NCBI GenBank assembly: GCA_019637805.1
Contig: JAHBVB010000002.1
Span: 327,981-391,980 of the forward strand
Reading direction: 5' to 3'
DNA: 64,000 nucleotides
Source of the DNA: Anaerolineales bacterium
GTDB lineage: Bacteria > Chloroflexota > Anaerolineae > Anaerolineales > UBA11579
Part shown: one piece after another, positions 25,530-34,669 of the stretch
Layout: the number at the start of each line of letters is the position of its first letter
How positions within the stretch are numbered: position 1 is the first letter of the stretch
Program-made: the position numbers and the translations under genes
The notes under the pieces: generated by a model
Database searches by the model: none
What the model saw: only the letters and a program-made list of their open reading frames with translations
What the model was told of the DNA's origin: nothing

Positions 25530-27902
25530 ATGGCAGACTCAAATCAGCACCAGCATTTAAATTTCGAAAAACTGAATATTGAGCGTCCCAGAAGAAAAAT
25601 TGGAGGGCCGGGTTCTAGACCCCGTCGGGACAATAGACAACATGGTAAAGAAATTCTTGAGAGCATTAATCTTCTGAAACAAGACTTTGAATCCCAACAT
25701 CGTGAACTACCACCAAGATTTGATCCAGCGATGATATTTGCCCTTAAATTGGAGGGAAGCATTGACGAAATCGAATTAAAGCGAACCAGTTTAACTGTAC
25801 TGGCAGAAGAACCAGGTGGAGTTGTTGTATTGTTTTCTCCCGACCAGCTGTCTGGGTTTCAATCGAAAATCGAATCATATAGTGGAGAAATACCGCCGAA
25901 TCAAAAAAACCCTAGCTACAATTGGGTTGCGTCTGTAACCACAGATATGCATTTATGGGGAGCGCAAGATCGTATGGGGACAAAACTTGAGAAAAGGGAA
26001 ATCGTTGATCATTTGGAATATATTGTTGATGTAGAAATATGGGTCTATGGCAGCGTAGAAGAGCAACATAGTCGGCGTCTTCAGCTCACTAACTTTGTTA
26101 TTGAAAATAACGGACGCATTCTTGATAACTTCGAAAATGAATTTGTGAGCTTGTCGCGGATTAGCGTACACGGTGAAAGCCTTAAAAGACTATTAGGGAT
26201 CGATATTGTTCAAAGAATAGAACTTCCTCCTGAACCTTCGGTTCTTGTAAGTGAGCAGATAGGAACTTCAATTGATGCATTAGAAATCCTGGGCCCTCCA
26301 CCGGAAGGAAGTCCAGGTGTGTGCATAATTGATAGTGGTGTTGTCTCCAGCCATCCGTTGCTTGCTCAAGCAATTGGGGATGTCCGAGCAATTCCCGCTA
26401 GGTTTGGAGACGGGGTTGATGATAATGGGCATGGAACAAAGGTGTCTGGCTTAGTTCTTTGTGGCGATGTAAGCAAGGCAATAAGTGCTGGGAGCTTTGA
26501 GCCACAGATATTCATCTATTGTGTCAAGGTTACGAACAAAGACAATAGATTTGACGATGAGCGATTGATCGTAAACCAAATGGCTGATGCAATTCGAACT
26601 TTGCACGGGGAATACAACTGCCGGGTATTTAATATTTCTCTGGGCGATGAAGAGCAGATATACATGGGGGGAAGACCTTCTTCATGGGCTTATATTCTTG
26701 ATGTACTTGCACGGGATTTGGACATAGTCATTGTGGTCTCTAGTGGAAATCAAACCACGGTTCAAGGCGTCACTGGCCCTGACGCAAATATGATAATATC
26801 TCGATATCCAGATCACTTACTGGATGACGAATCGAGAATAATTGAACCTGCCACAGCTGTTAATGCATTGACGGTGGGGAGTTTAGTTAATTCAGAGAAT
26901 AGCTATCATGCTGTAGCAAATGGAAATGACCCTGGATTTAGGGTTTTTGCCCCACTACATTTCCCCTCCCCCTTTACTAGAGTTGGCCCGGGAGTAAACG
27001 GCTCGATAAAACCAGATGTTGTTGAAGAGGGTGGCAGTTTTATTTGGTCGCGATATGTGGATGGCTTTACTAATGATCCTGAGCAAGAAATTGTTTCAAC
27101 TAACCATGAATTCTTGCAACGCTTGTTTACCTTTGATAAGGGTACAAGTTATGCTGCAGCCAAAGTTTCCCATCTTGCCGGCCTGCTATTAAGGGAGTAT
27201 CCCCATAGTTCGGCTAATTTGATTAGAGCTTTGATTGGTGCCTCTTCGGAAATCCCTGCGACGTTCAATCGGCGTTATAACTTGCCTGAACTACTTCGGA
27301 TGGTGGGCTATGGGCGACCAGACCCCAAGAAGGCATTGTATTCAAGTGATCAAAGAGTAACTTTGGTTGCTGAAGATGAAATTGGAATAGACAAACTCCA
27401 TCTTTACGAAGTACCGATACCTGAAGAATTTTCCTCAGGTGCAGGAAGGCGGAGGATAAGCGTAACTCTGGCTTATGATCCACCAGTCAGAACAACTAGA
27501 CTTGAATATTTGGGGTGTTTCATGGAATTTAATCTTTTTAGGGGGCTTACTATTGATCAAATTGTTGATTGGTACGCTGAAAGGCCCCAAGGCTTTCAGC
27601 CAGAACAATTCGGCAAGGCACATGCATGTCCAATGGAGCCAAGGGTGCGATTGAGAAGCAAAGGCACTTTGCAGAAAGGATATTTTGAGTTTTCTCGGAA
27701 TAGAGCGCTTCAGGAATATCAGGGTGATACGCTTCACCTTTTGATAAAGTGCAAATCCGGCTGGGCCACTGAGGATAATCTTGCTACCCAGCGTTATGCC
27801 CTAGCGATAACTATGGAACATCTAGAGGAAGACATTGCTATTTACAATAGAGTTCAACAACGCTTGCAACAACAAGTTCGTGTTCGGGCCACTGCAGCCT
27901 AG
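25530..27902 (+). CDS. Subtilisin-like S8 protease of the anti-phage pair (IteS-like)
   Basis: A 790-residue protease. The first 240 residues form a charged, unknown domain that may recognise targets or the ATPase. The S8 domain follows, with Asp 268 (CIIDSGV), His 301 (DNGHGTKVSG), oxyanion Asn 407 (SSGNQ) and Ser 540 (KGTSYAAAKVSHLAG), so the triad is complete. About 200 further residues complete the chain. No signal peptide is present, so it acts inside the cell. I choose ATG 25530 (GGGGA upstream); a TTG at 25506 overlaps the ATPase stop. The base composition is as AT-rich as the ATPase gene. Confidence 0.85.
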   Translation: MADSNQHQHLNFEKLNIERPRRKIGGPGSRPRRDNRQHGKEILESINLLKQDFESQHRELPPRFDPAMIFALKLEGSIDEIELKRTSLTVLAEEPGGVVVLFSPDQLSGFQSKIESYSGEIPPNQKNPSYNWVASVTTDMHLWGAQDRMGTKLEKREIVDHLEYIVDVEIWVYGSVEEQHSRRLQLTNFVIENNGRILDNFENEFVSLSRISVHGESLKRLLGIDIVQRIELPPEPSVLVSEQIGTSIDALEILGPPPEGSPGVCIIDSGVVSSHPLLAQAIGDVRAIPARFGDGVDDNGHGTKVSGLVLCGDVSKAISAGSFEPQIFIYCVKVTNKDNRFDDERLIVNQMADAIRTLHGEYNCRVFNISLGDEEQIYMGGRPSSWAYILDVLARDLDIVIVVSSGNQTTVQGVTGPDANMIISRYPDHLLDDESRIIEPATAVNALTVGSLVNSENSYHAVANGNDPGFRVFAPLHFPSPFTRVGPGVNGSIKPDVVEEGGSFIWSRYVDGFTNDPEQEIVSTNHEFLQRLFTFDKGTSYAAAKVSHLAGLLLREYPHSSANLIRALIGASSEIPATFNRRYNLPELLRMVGYGRPDPKKALYSSDQRVTLVAEDEIGIDKLHLYEVPIPEEFSSGAGRRRISVTLAYDPPVRTTRLEYLGCFMEFNLFRGLTIDQIVDWYAERPQGFQPEQFGKAHACPMEPRVRLRSKGTLQKGYFEFSRNRALQEYQGDTLHLLIKCKSGWATEDNLATQRYALAITMEHLEEDIAIYNRVQQRLQQQVRVRATAA

Positions 27903-28142
27903 CATGGAAATAGCTGCTCTCCCTCGCAGAATGGCTGGTTACTGGGCTGTAACTTTGTGTCAATTCCCCTGGACGAAACGGGTGCGTTGGTAGTGTTTAG
28001 CTAGCCACCTGCGTCCGAAAGATGCTTTCCGAGGTGGCCCAAACTCTAACGTTCCGCCTATATATAATCCATCGAAACCTGTTACACTCTCATTGTTAGT
28101 TAGCAGTGGCAGTTTTCAAACTGGGGGCATTTGCTTCAAATT
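27903..28142. other. Intergenic stretch after the defence pair
   Basis: It holds a partial inverted repeat (GCCACCT at 28004-28010 and its complement near 28033) without a T run, a TATAAT at about 28062 and a TTACACT further down that may start the cold-shock transcript. No gene, repeat family or integrase remnant was seen. Confidence 0.4.
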
Positions 28143-28183
28143 GGAACTCCTGTGTAACTGAAAAAACGCAAGAAAGGAGTTCC
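28143..28183 (+). promoter_or_regulatory. Anti-Shine-Dalgarno hairpin in cold-shock leader 2
   Basis: GGAACTCCT (28143-28151) is perfectly complementary to AGGAGTTCC (28175-28183), which contains nearly the whole Shine-Dalgarno AAGGAG (28174-28179). Folding would block translation. The loop is 23 nt and A-rich. Confidence 0.7.
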
Positions 28184-28188
28184 TAATC

Positions 28189-28401
28189 ATGGCAGACAGA
28201 ATCCAAGGCACCGTCAAATGGTTTAACGGCGAAAAGGGTTTCGGTTTCATTGCTCGCGATGGTGGTGAAGATGTCTTTGTACACTTCAGCGCGATCAGCG
28301 GCGATGGCTTCCGCAACCTGCAAGAGGGCCAGAAGGTAGAATTTACCGTCACCCAGGGCCAAAAAGGCCCCCAAGCCCAAGACGTAACGCCCGTAATCTA
28401 G
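28189..28401 (+). CDS. Cold-shock protein (CspA family), second copy
   Basis: A 70-residue cold-shock domain that is nearly the same as the protein at 23215 ([34 protein letters not shown]). RNP-1 and RNP-2 are intact. The two genes share not only coding sequence but also the leader layout and a terminator hairpin, so they look like a duplication with kept regulation. The ATG at 28189 follows AAGGAG by 9 nt. It lies just downstream of the AT-rich island but has chromosomal base composition. Confidence 0.96.
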   Translation: MADRIQGTVKWFNGEKGFGFIARDGGEDVFVHFSAISGDGFRNLQEGQKVEFTVTQGQKGPQAQDVTPVI

Positions 28402-28423
28402 GCGTTGGCGTAAGAGCCAAACC

Positions 28424-28456
28424 AAAACGGCCCGCAGCAATGCGGGCCGTTTTCTT
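28424..28456 (+). terminator. Terminator of cold-shock gene 2
   Basis: AAAACGGCCCGCA, loop GCAA and the perfect complement, then TTTT/CTTT. Confidence 0.9.
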
Positions 28457-28476
28457 TACTCATTGAGTCCGTCGAG

Positions 28477-28770
28477 TTATCCCTGGCTAAACGCCAAATA
28501 CAGCAGTCCCAGGCCAAACAGCAGCAGGATCAGCAATACGCCCGTCTTGCGGCGCAACTGGCCCTCCAGCACCAACAGGGCCGCCTGGCTGAGGAAGAAC
28601 AAGCCGCCCAGCCCCAGGGCCAGCGGGTTGTAGCCCGCCTCTTCCTGGCCGAACAGGTCGCCCAGGAACATCGACAGCCCTATCGGGATCAGCAAGGCCA
28701 ATGAAAACACCCGCCAGCGCGGCAGGCCCGGCGTGGCCAGCATCTCGGTCAGACGTTCAAAGATCTTCAT
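28477..28770 (-). CDS. Small membrane protein, unknown
   Basis: A 97-residue protein with a short amphipathic start (MKIFERLTEMLATPGLPRWR) and three hydrophobic helices (about 21-36, 49-66 and 76-94). No family is recognised. It is encoded convergent to the cold-shock gene and divergent from the T-box leader. A start at 28770 is the only sensible one. Confidence 0.55.
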   Translation of the reverse strand: MKIFERLTEMLATPGLPRWRVFSLALLIPIGLSMFLGDLFGQEEAGYNPLALGLGGLFFLSQAALLVLEGQLRRKTGVLLILLLFGLGLLYLAFSQG

Positions 28771-28869
28771 AGCTACCGTCGAAAAGAATTATACAAGGCC
28801 GTCCGATAGCTACCCCTGACAGCTTGCGGCTAAGAGCCAATCGCTAATAGCTTTTTGTGGCATAATGCG

Positions 28870-29170
28870 CCCACAGGCTGAGACGAAAACGAGTACGCCC
28901 GTCACGGCTGGCAAGCGACCCCGGGAGAGTGAGAGCCGGGGCAGTCCAGCGGGCCGAAGATCCTTTCCGAGCCTAGACCTGAACGGCCACCGGCCTAGTA
29001 AGCGATACGGCCCGCCCACCGTTACCGGGCGCGGAGATGTATGCTCAGCTTGCTGATCGTAGTCTTCGACAGAGTGCTACGCCAAGCGTAGAATGCAGGT
29101 GGTACCGCGGGAGCAAAACTCTCGTCCTGCACACTGAATTCAGTGTGCAGGACGAGAGTTTTGCTTTAGC
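28870..29170 (+). ncRNA. T-box riboswitch (isoleucine) of ileS
   Basis: A tRNA-sensing leader of about 300 nt before the isoleucyl-tRNA synthetase gene. Stem I begins near AGTA (28893-28896). The specifier candidate is ATC at 28960-28962 in GAAGATC, an Ile codon. The T-box core GGTGGTACCGCG lies at 29098-29109. GCAGG before it can pair with CCTGC (29126-29130) as antiterminator. The competing terminator is a perfect palindrome with 27-bp arms (29112-29138 and 29139-29165). Uncharged tRNA-Ile would favour read-through. A likely -10 (CATAAT) is at 28861-28866. Confidence 0.9.
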
Positions 29171-29256
29171 GCCTAGCTTTTAGTGAATAGCTAGTGGCTA
29201 ACAGCTGCACTTATAGCGTATGGCTTATGGCTTAGCCAAACAAGGAGCAACACAAC

Positions 29257-32200
29257 ATGGCATTTCGCGAAGTACCCAACAAACTCGACTTCATTGCGAT
29301 GGAGCATTCCATCCTCAAATTCTGGGACGAGACCCAGGCGCTGGCCAAGCTGCGCAGTCTGCGCCTGGGCGCGCCCAAGTGGAGCTTTGTTGACGGCCCC
29401 ATCACCGCCAACAACCCGATGGGCGTGCACCATGGCTGGGGCCGCACCTACAAAGACCTCTACAATCGCTATTACGCCATGCAAGGCCGCGAACTGCGCT
29501 ACCAGCAGGGCTTCGACTGCCAGGGCCTGTGGGTCGAGGTCGAGGTGGAAAAGGAGCTCAACTTCGCCAGCAAACGCGACATCGAAGCCTACGGTCTGGC
29601 CAGCTTCGTGCTGCGCTGCAAAGAGCGCGTGCTGCGCTATGCCGCGGTGCAGACCGAGCAGTCCATCCGCCTGGGCTACTGGATGGAGTGGGACTCGCCA
29701 GACCAACTGCGCTGGCTGGGCGAGCAGTTGGCCGCCAACCCCGGGCAGGTCATCGAATATCAAGGGCCGGCCGGCATCGCCGAAGGCACCGCCGAGCAGA
29801 TCGTCGGCCGCCTGGGCATGCCCGAGCTGGGCGGCAGCTACTTCACCTTCAGCGACGAGAACAACTACATCATCTGGGCCTTCCTCAAGAAATGCTGGGA
29901 GAAGGGCTGGCTCTACCGTGGGGCCGACTCGATGCCCTGGTGCCCGCGCTGCGCCACCGGTATCAGCCAGCACGAGATCGAGTCGGATGGCTACAAAGAA
30001 GTCACCCACCGCACCGTCACCCTGCGCTTCCCGCTGCGCGGCCGCCAGAACGAAAGCCTGCTGATCTGGACCACCACACCCTGGACGCTGCCCAGCAACG
30101 TGGCCGCCGCCGTCGGCCCTGACCTGACCTACGCCAAAGTGCGCCAGGGCGAGCAGGTGTACTACCTCTCCAAGGGTACGCTGGGCATGCTGCAGGGCGA
30201 GCACGAACTGCTGGCCGAGCTGCAGGGCCGCGAGATGGAAGGCTGGGCCTATGACGGCCCCTTCGACGAGCTCGCCCCGGCCCAGGCTGAGGGCGGCTTC
30301 ACCGAAGTGGCCGAGATCAAAGAAGGCATCAGCCAGAACGCGGCCCAGGCCCACCGCGTCATCCTCTGGGATGGAGTGGGGGAAGAAGAAGGCACCGGCA
30401 TCGTGCACATCGCCCCCGGCTGCGGCGCCGACGACTACCGCCTGGGCCGCGAGCAGCAGCTGCCCGTCGTGGTCTGCATCGACGACGAGGGCCGCTTCCT
30501 GCCCGGCACTGCCGATTGGCTGCAGGGCAAAGACGTCAACGAAGCCCGCCAGCCCATCCTCGACGCGCTGGAGCGCAAGGGCATCCTCTACCACACCAGC
30601 GACTACACCCACCGCTATCCCACCTGCTGGCGCTGCAAGACCGAGCTGGTCTGGCGCGTGGTGGACGAATGGTTCATCAGCATGGGCCAGACGTACGACA
30701 AGCCCCGCCAGGATCTGACCCAGGCCGAGAAAGACGCCAGCCTGCGTTATCAGATCATGGACGTCGTCGACCAGATCCGCTGGGTGCCGGAGTTCGGCCA
30801 CGCCCGAGAGATGGATTGGCTGCGCAACATGCACGACTGGATGATCAGCAAGAAGCGCTACTGGGGTCTGGCGCTGCCCATCTGGGTCTGTGACGATTGC
30901 AGCCAGCACACCGTGTTGGGCAGCAACACCGAACTGCACGAACGCGCCGTGGCGGGCTGGGATGAATTCGCCGGCCACACCCCGCACCGCCCTTACATCG
31001 ACGCGGTCAAGTTAGCCTGCGAGCATTGCGGCGGCCAAATGAGCCGCATCCCCGATGTGGGCAACCCCTGGCTGGACGCCGGTGTGGTGCCCTTCAGCAC
31101 CCTGCGCTACCGCCAGGAACCGGACTATTGGAACAAATGGTTCCCCGCCGATTGGATCAGCGAAAGCTTCCCCGGCCAGTTCCGCAATTGGTTTTACAGC
31201 CTCTTGGCCATGGGTACCGTGCTGGCCGAGACCGCGCCTTTCCTCAACCTGTTCAGCTATTCCACTCTGTTGGATGAGCAGGGCAAGCCCATGCATAAAA
31301 GCGCCGGCAACTCCATTGAATTCAACGAAGCCGCCGACAAGATGGGCGTGGATGTGATGCGCTGGATGTACGCCGCACAAAAGCCGGAGAACAACCTGCT
31401 CTTCGGCTACAACAAGGCCGACGATGTGCGCCGCCGCTTCCTCATCCCGCTGTGGAATGTCTACAGCTTCTTCGCCACCTACGCCCGCTTGGACGGCTGG
31501 ACGCCGGACGCCGCCGCTTTTGACGCGGATCACCCCGAAGGCGCCACGCCCCAGTCCGAGAATCCGCTCGACCGCTGGATCCTGGCGCGCCTCAACCAGA
31601 CCGTCACTCAGGTCAGCCATTCGCTGGACAATTGGGACGCTTTCGCCAGCACGCTGGCCGTCGAAGCCTTGATCGATGACCTGACCAACTGGTATGTGCG
31701 CCGCAGCCGGCGCCGCTTCTGGCGCAGTGAGCAGGACGCCGACAAGGGCCAGGCCTACGCCACGCTGTACCATGTGCTGGTCAAGCTGGTGCGCCTGATC
31801 GCCCCGCTTACGCCCTTCGTCACCGAGGAGATCTATCAGAATCTGGTTGTCAACCAGAATGCGGATGCGCACTCCAGTGTCCACATGACGCGTTGGCCCC
31901 TGGCCGACCCGGCCGCGCAGGATGACGCCCTGGTGGCGCAGATGGGTCTGGCCCGCCAAGTGGCCAGCCTGGGCCTCAGCGCCCGCGGCAATGCGAATCT
32001 TAAAGTCCGCCAGCCGCTGGCCGCCGTGCGTGTGCACGCCGGCGGGGCGGCCAGCAGCCTGCCGGACTACCTGACCGAAATCGTCCAGGACGAGCTCAAC
32101 GTCAAAGCCTTGCTCTTCGTCCAGGACGCCGGCGAACTGGTGACCTATCGCCTGCAGCCGGACAACGTCAAGCTCGGCCCGCGCTTTGGCGCCGATTTCC

Positions 32201-32673
32201 CAGCACTGCGCAAGGCCCTCGAAGCGTTGGATCCGGCGGGGGTCAAAGCCCAGCTCGACCGCGGCGAAAGCGTGGAAGTGCATCTGGGCGGCCAGGCGCA
32301 CGCGTTGGCCGCCGACGAGATCTTGGTCAGCAGCCAGCCGGCCGAAGGCCTGGCGGTGGCGGCCGACAAAGGCGTCACCGTCGGCCTGGACACCGCGCTG
32401 ACGCCGGAGCTCAAGGCCGAAGGCACCGCCCGCGAGATCGTGCGCCGCATCCAGGACATGCGCAAGAAGGCCGGCTTCAACATCGAAGACCGCATCCACA
32501 CCAGCTACCAGGCCGCCGGCCCTCTCGCCGCCGTCCTGACCGACTGGGCCGACTACATTAAAGCCGAAACGCTCAGCGAGCAGCTGAGCGAGGACACCCC
32601 AGCGGCCGACGCCTACAGCGAGGAGCACAAGCTGGATGGCGAAGTTGTCACCTTAGCCGTCTTTCGTAGTTGA
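29257..32673 (+). CDS. ileS: Isoleucyl-tRNA synthetase with altered GXHH signature (IleRS2-like)
   Basis: A 1138-residue class I synthetase that charges tRNA-Ile. The first signature is PMGVHHGWGR (residues 54-63), so the usual HXGH is replaced by GXHH. The KMSKS-like loop reads PMHKSAGNS (Lys 681). An editing domain (about 200-420), the catalytic domain, the anticodon-binding domain and a long C-terminal part are present. The length and HKSAGN loop fit the long, eukaryote-like IleRS2 group. The Ile T-box leader confirms amino acid identity. GGAG stands before the ATG at 29257. Confidence 0.92.
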   Translation: MAFREVPNKLDFIAMEHSILKFWDETQALAKLRSLRLGAPKWSFVDGPITANNPMGVHHGWGRTYKDLYNRYYAMQGRELRYQQGFDCQGLWVEVEVEKELNFASKRDIEAYGLASFVLRCKERVLRYAAVQTEQSIRLGYWMEWDSPDQLRWLGEQLAANPGQVIEYQGPAGIAEGTAEQIVGRLGMPELGGSYFTFSDENNYIIWAFLKKCWEKGWLYRGADSMPWCPRCATGISQHEIESDGYKEVTHRTVTLRFPLRGRQNESLLIWTTTPWTLPSNVAAAVGPDLTYAKVRQGEQVYYLSKGTLGMLQGEHELLAELQGREMEGWAYDGPFDELAPAQAEGGFTEVAEIKEGISQNAAQAHRVILWDGVGEEEGTGIVHIAPGCGADDYRLGREQQLPVVVCIDDEGRFLPGTADWLQGKDVNEARQPILDALERKGILYHTSDYTHRYPTCWRCKTELVWRVVDEWFISMGQTYDKPRQDLTQAEKDASLRYQIMDVVDQIRWVPEFGHAREMDWLRNMHDWMISKKRYWGLALPIWVCDDCSQHTVLGSNTELHERAVAGWDEFAGHTPHRPYIDAVKLACEHCGGQMSRIPDVGNPWLDAGVVPFSTLRYRQEPDYWNKWFPADWISESFPGQFRNWFYSLLAMGTVLAETAPFLNLFSYSTLLDEQGKPMHKSAGNSIEFNEAADKMGVDVMRWMYAAQKPENNLLFGYNKADDVRRRFLIPLWNVYSFFATYARLDGWTPDAAAFDADHPEGATPQSENPLDRWILARLNQTVTQVSHSLDNWDAFASTLAVEALIDDLTNWYVRRSRRRFWRSEQDADKGQAYATLYHVLVKLVRLIAPLTPFVTEEIYQNLVVNQNADAHSSVHMTRWPLADPAAQDDALVAQMGLARQVASLGLSARGNANLKVRQPLAAVRVHAGGAASSLPDYLTEIVQDELNVKALLFVQDAGELVTYRLQPDNVKLGPRFGADFPALRKALEALDPAGVKAQLDRGESVEVHLGGQAHALAADEILVSSQPAEGLAVAADKGVTVGLDTALTPELKAEGTAREIVRRIQDMRKKAGFNIEDRIHTSYQAAGPLAAVLTDWADYIKAETLSEQLSEDTPAADAYSEEHKLDGEVVTLAVFRS

Positions 32674-32744
32674 CCACAACGTAAGAAGGACTCTGCCCCT
32701 TGCCTCCTTTATAATCATGTGACCCTTCCGATTGGCGGTGAGTT

Positions 32745-33509
32745 ATGCGAAAAACAAAACGATTTTTGTGGTTAGTGGGTCTGTTGATGTTTTTGCTAGT
32801 GGGATGCGCTTCCACTACAGTCGAACCCACTATAGAAGTTACACCCTTTACCGGCGCAGCTTTAGTGCCTACGAACACCGAAACCGCTGTACCCACCGCG
32901 ACACGGATTCCCCCGACGGCAACAGTAGCCCCTCCTGATATCCTGTCTTCATTCTTGGAGAATATAGAAGTTGTTGCCTTTTATGATTTTAATAGAAATG
33001 ATGGTTGGGATGTACACTGTGCTTGTGTTTTCAGTGGCGGAGAATTTGTGATGAATTCACGTAACTGGAATGCTGCCGTTTGGCGCAAGAACAGCATAGC
33101 GGCTGGAGAAGGAATTGTCCTTGACTTCGTCTTTTCAGAAAAGGTTCAATTTGAAGTTCTATTTGATATTGGTGAATGGGATACAAATCAGTATCGGCGT
33201 TTTGGAATCTATATAAATGACAATGTTGCTGGCGCGAACCTGTGGGCAGGCACTCAGTTGTTTCATGGTCGCTTAGGTGGAAACTTCTCTCTTAAACCTG
33301 GCACTCAATATTCGATGACTATGGCAGTAATAGAAGGCGGCGAATTTCTTGCTGTGATTTGGGACCCAACTGACCCCACAAAATTTATCAGTACTCATGA
33401 GCGTATTGGGGAAAGTTGGGCTGGTAGAGATTGGAAATTTTCTATTGGCGGGAATCAGGGACGAGTGAACGTCGATAATCTGCGAATGATTTCCTTTGGG
33501 GATAACTAG
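32745..33509 (+). CDS. Lipoprotein with beta-sandwich-like domain, unknown
   Basis: A 254-residue lipoprotein: basic start, hydrophobic helix, lipobox LLVGCAST (Cys 21), a Thr/Pro linker (about 25-65) and a globular domain rich in aromatic beta strands (VVAFYDFNRNDGWDV; IEGGEFLAVIWDPTDP; NVDNLRMISFG). It resembles secreted LamG/DUF1080-like sandwich domains in pattern only. The gene is visibly less GC-rich than its neighbours, which may mean late arrival. TATAAT lies about 30 nt upstream. Confidence 0.65.
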   Translation: MRKTKRFLWLVGLLMFLLVGCASTTVEPTIEVTPFTGAALVPTNTETAVPTATRIPPTATVAPPDILSSFLENIEVVAFYDFNRNDGWDVHCACVFSGGEFVMNSRNWNAAVWRKNSIAAGEGIVLDFVFSEKVQFEVLFDIGEWDTNQYRRFGIYINDNVAGANLWAGTQLFHGRLGGNFSLKPGTQYSMTMAVIEGGEFLAVIWDPTDPTKFISTHERIGESWAGRDWKFSIGGNQGRVNVDNLRMISFGDN

Positions 33510-33525
33510 GTGTTGATGTTAGTTT

Positions 33526-34536
33526 CTAACTAACTTCATTCACCCAACCCACCACTGTCTCCACCCAATCCTCATTCGTATTCAAACACGGCACCAGGGT
33601 TAACGCCTCGCCGCCGGCTTCCAGGAACGTCTCCCGCCCGCGCAGGCCAATCTCCTCCAGTGTCTCCACGCAGTCGGCCACGAAGGCCGGGCAGATCACA
33701 GCCAGGCGCTTCACGCCGCTGTGCGCCAGCCGGGTGAGCTGCTCCACAGTGAACGGCCGCATCCAGGTATCCGGCCCCAGCCGGGACTGAAACCCCACCG
33801 AATAGTCCTCCACCTCCAGCCCCAACGCGCCGGCGACCGCCTCGGTGGTCGCCAGCGACTGGTGGCGGTAGCAGGTGGCATGGGCCGGCGAAGGCTGGCT
33901 GCAGCAGTCCGGACTGCTCAGGCAGTGGCCCCCGGTGGGGTCGCTTTTGCGCAGGTGGCGTTCCGGCACACCGTGGTAACTAAACAGCAGATGGTCATGG
34001 CCCTCCACATAGGGCCTGGCGCTTTCCACCAGTGCGCCGATGTAGCGCGGGTCGTTGTAAAAGGGTGGGTGGGTCTCCAACGTCATCCCTGGGTGCAGTT
34101 CCGCCAGGCGCTCGGCGGTTTCCACGATGCAAGTCTCCACCGTCGGCATGGCGAACTGCGGATACAGCGGGATGGCGTAGATCTGCTCGGCCCCCGCATC
34201 CAACAGTTCACGCAGCGCGCCGCGAATGGATGGGTTGCCGTAGCGCATCCCCAGCGCCACGGGCAGCTGGGTGCGCGCCTGCACTTGCTCGCGCAGCCGC
34301 TGACTGATTACTACCAACGGCGAGCCCTCGGGCCACCAAATGGATTGATACGCTTCTGCCGAACTGTAGGGTCGCTTGGGCAGAATGAACAGGCTGACTG
34401 CCATGCGCCGGATCGGGTATGGATAATCCAGCACGCGTTCATCCATCAGAAATTCTTCCAAATAGGGGCGCACATCCTCGGGTGTCGGACTGTCCGGCGA
34501 TCCCAGGTTGATCAACAAAATACCTTTTTGCGTCAT
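33526..34536 (-). CDS. hemH: Ferrochelatase
   Basis: A 336-residue ferrochelatase that inserts iron into the porphyrin in heme synthesis. Family landmarks are GILLINLGSPDSPTPEDVRPYLEEF, LPVALGMRYGNPSI, and the catalytic His in LLFSYHGVPERHL. The C-terminal part has YSVGFQSRLGPDTWMRP and CPAFVADCVETLEEI. A Cys-rich insert (SSPDCCSQPSPAHATC) is also found in other members. The ATG at 34536 is preferred to the longer frame to 34668, whose extra N-terminus lies in the terminator of fabH. No other heme gene is in the window. Confidence 0.92.
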   Translation of the reverse strand: MTQKGILLINLGSPDSPTPEDVRPYLEEFLMDERVLDYPYPIRRMAVSLFILPKRPYSSAEAYQSIWWPEGSPLVVISQRLREQVQARTQLPVALGMRYGNPSIRGALRELLDAGAEQIYAIPLYPQFAMPTVETCIVETAERLAELHPGMTLETHPPFYNDPRYIGALVESARPYVEGHDHLLFSYHGVPERHLRKSDPTGGHCLSSPDCCSQPSPAHATCYRHQSLATTEAVAGALGLEVEDYSVGFQSRLGPDTWMRPFTVEQLTRLAHSGVKRLAVICPAFVADCVETLEEIGLRGRETFLEAGGEALTLVPCLNTNEDWVETVVGWVNEVS

Positions 34537-34620
34537 TCCATAGCCTCGGCGGCACATCCTAACGGCCGCCGCACGACCTGACCAGCCAACTTTGCGACCT
34601 TTGCTAGGTTTGCATAACTT

Positions 34621-34657
34621 GCAACAAAAAAGCGGCGCACCAACTGGTGCGCCGCTT
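34621..34657 (-). terminator. Terminator of the fabF-fabH operon
   Basis: A 13-bp stem (AAGCGGCGCACCA and its complement, 2-nt loop) is followed on the minus strand by TTTTTTGTTGC. Confidence 0.88.
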
Positions 34658-34669
34658 GGGTTGTGCATC

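Noticed and set aside
27903-28188. Attachment site or integrase remnant flanking the AT-rich pair
   Set aside because: No direct repeat matching the left boundary and no tRNA or integrase fragment could be seen by eye.
29191-30987. 598-residue open frame on the minus strand inside ileS, and a similar one at 31012-32628
   Set aside because: Antisense shadows in GC-rich coding DNA: Ala/His/Gln-rich, no motifs, no RBS, while the plus strand is a clear synthetase.
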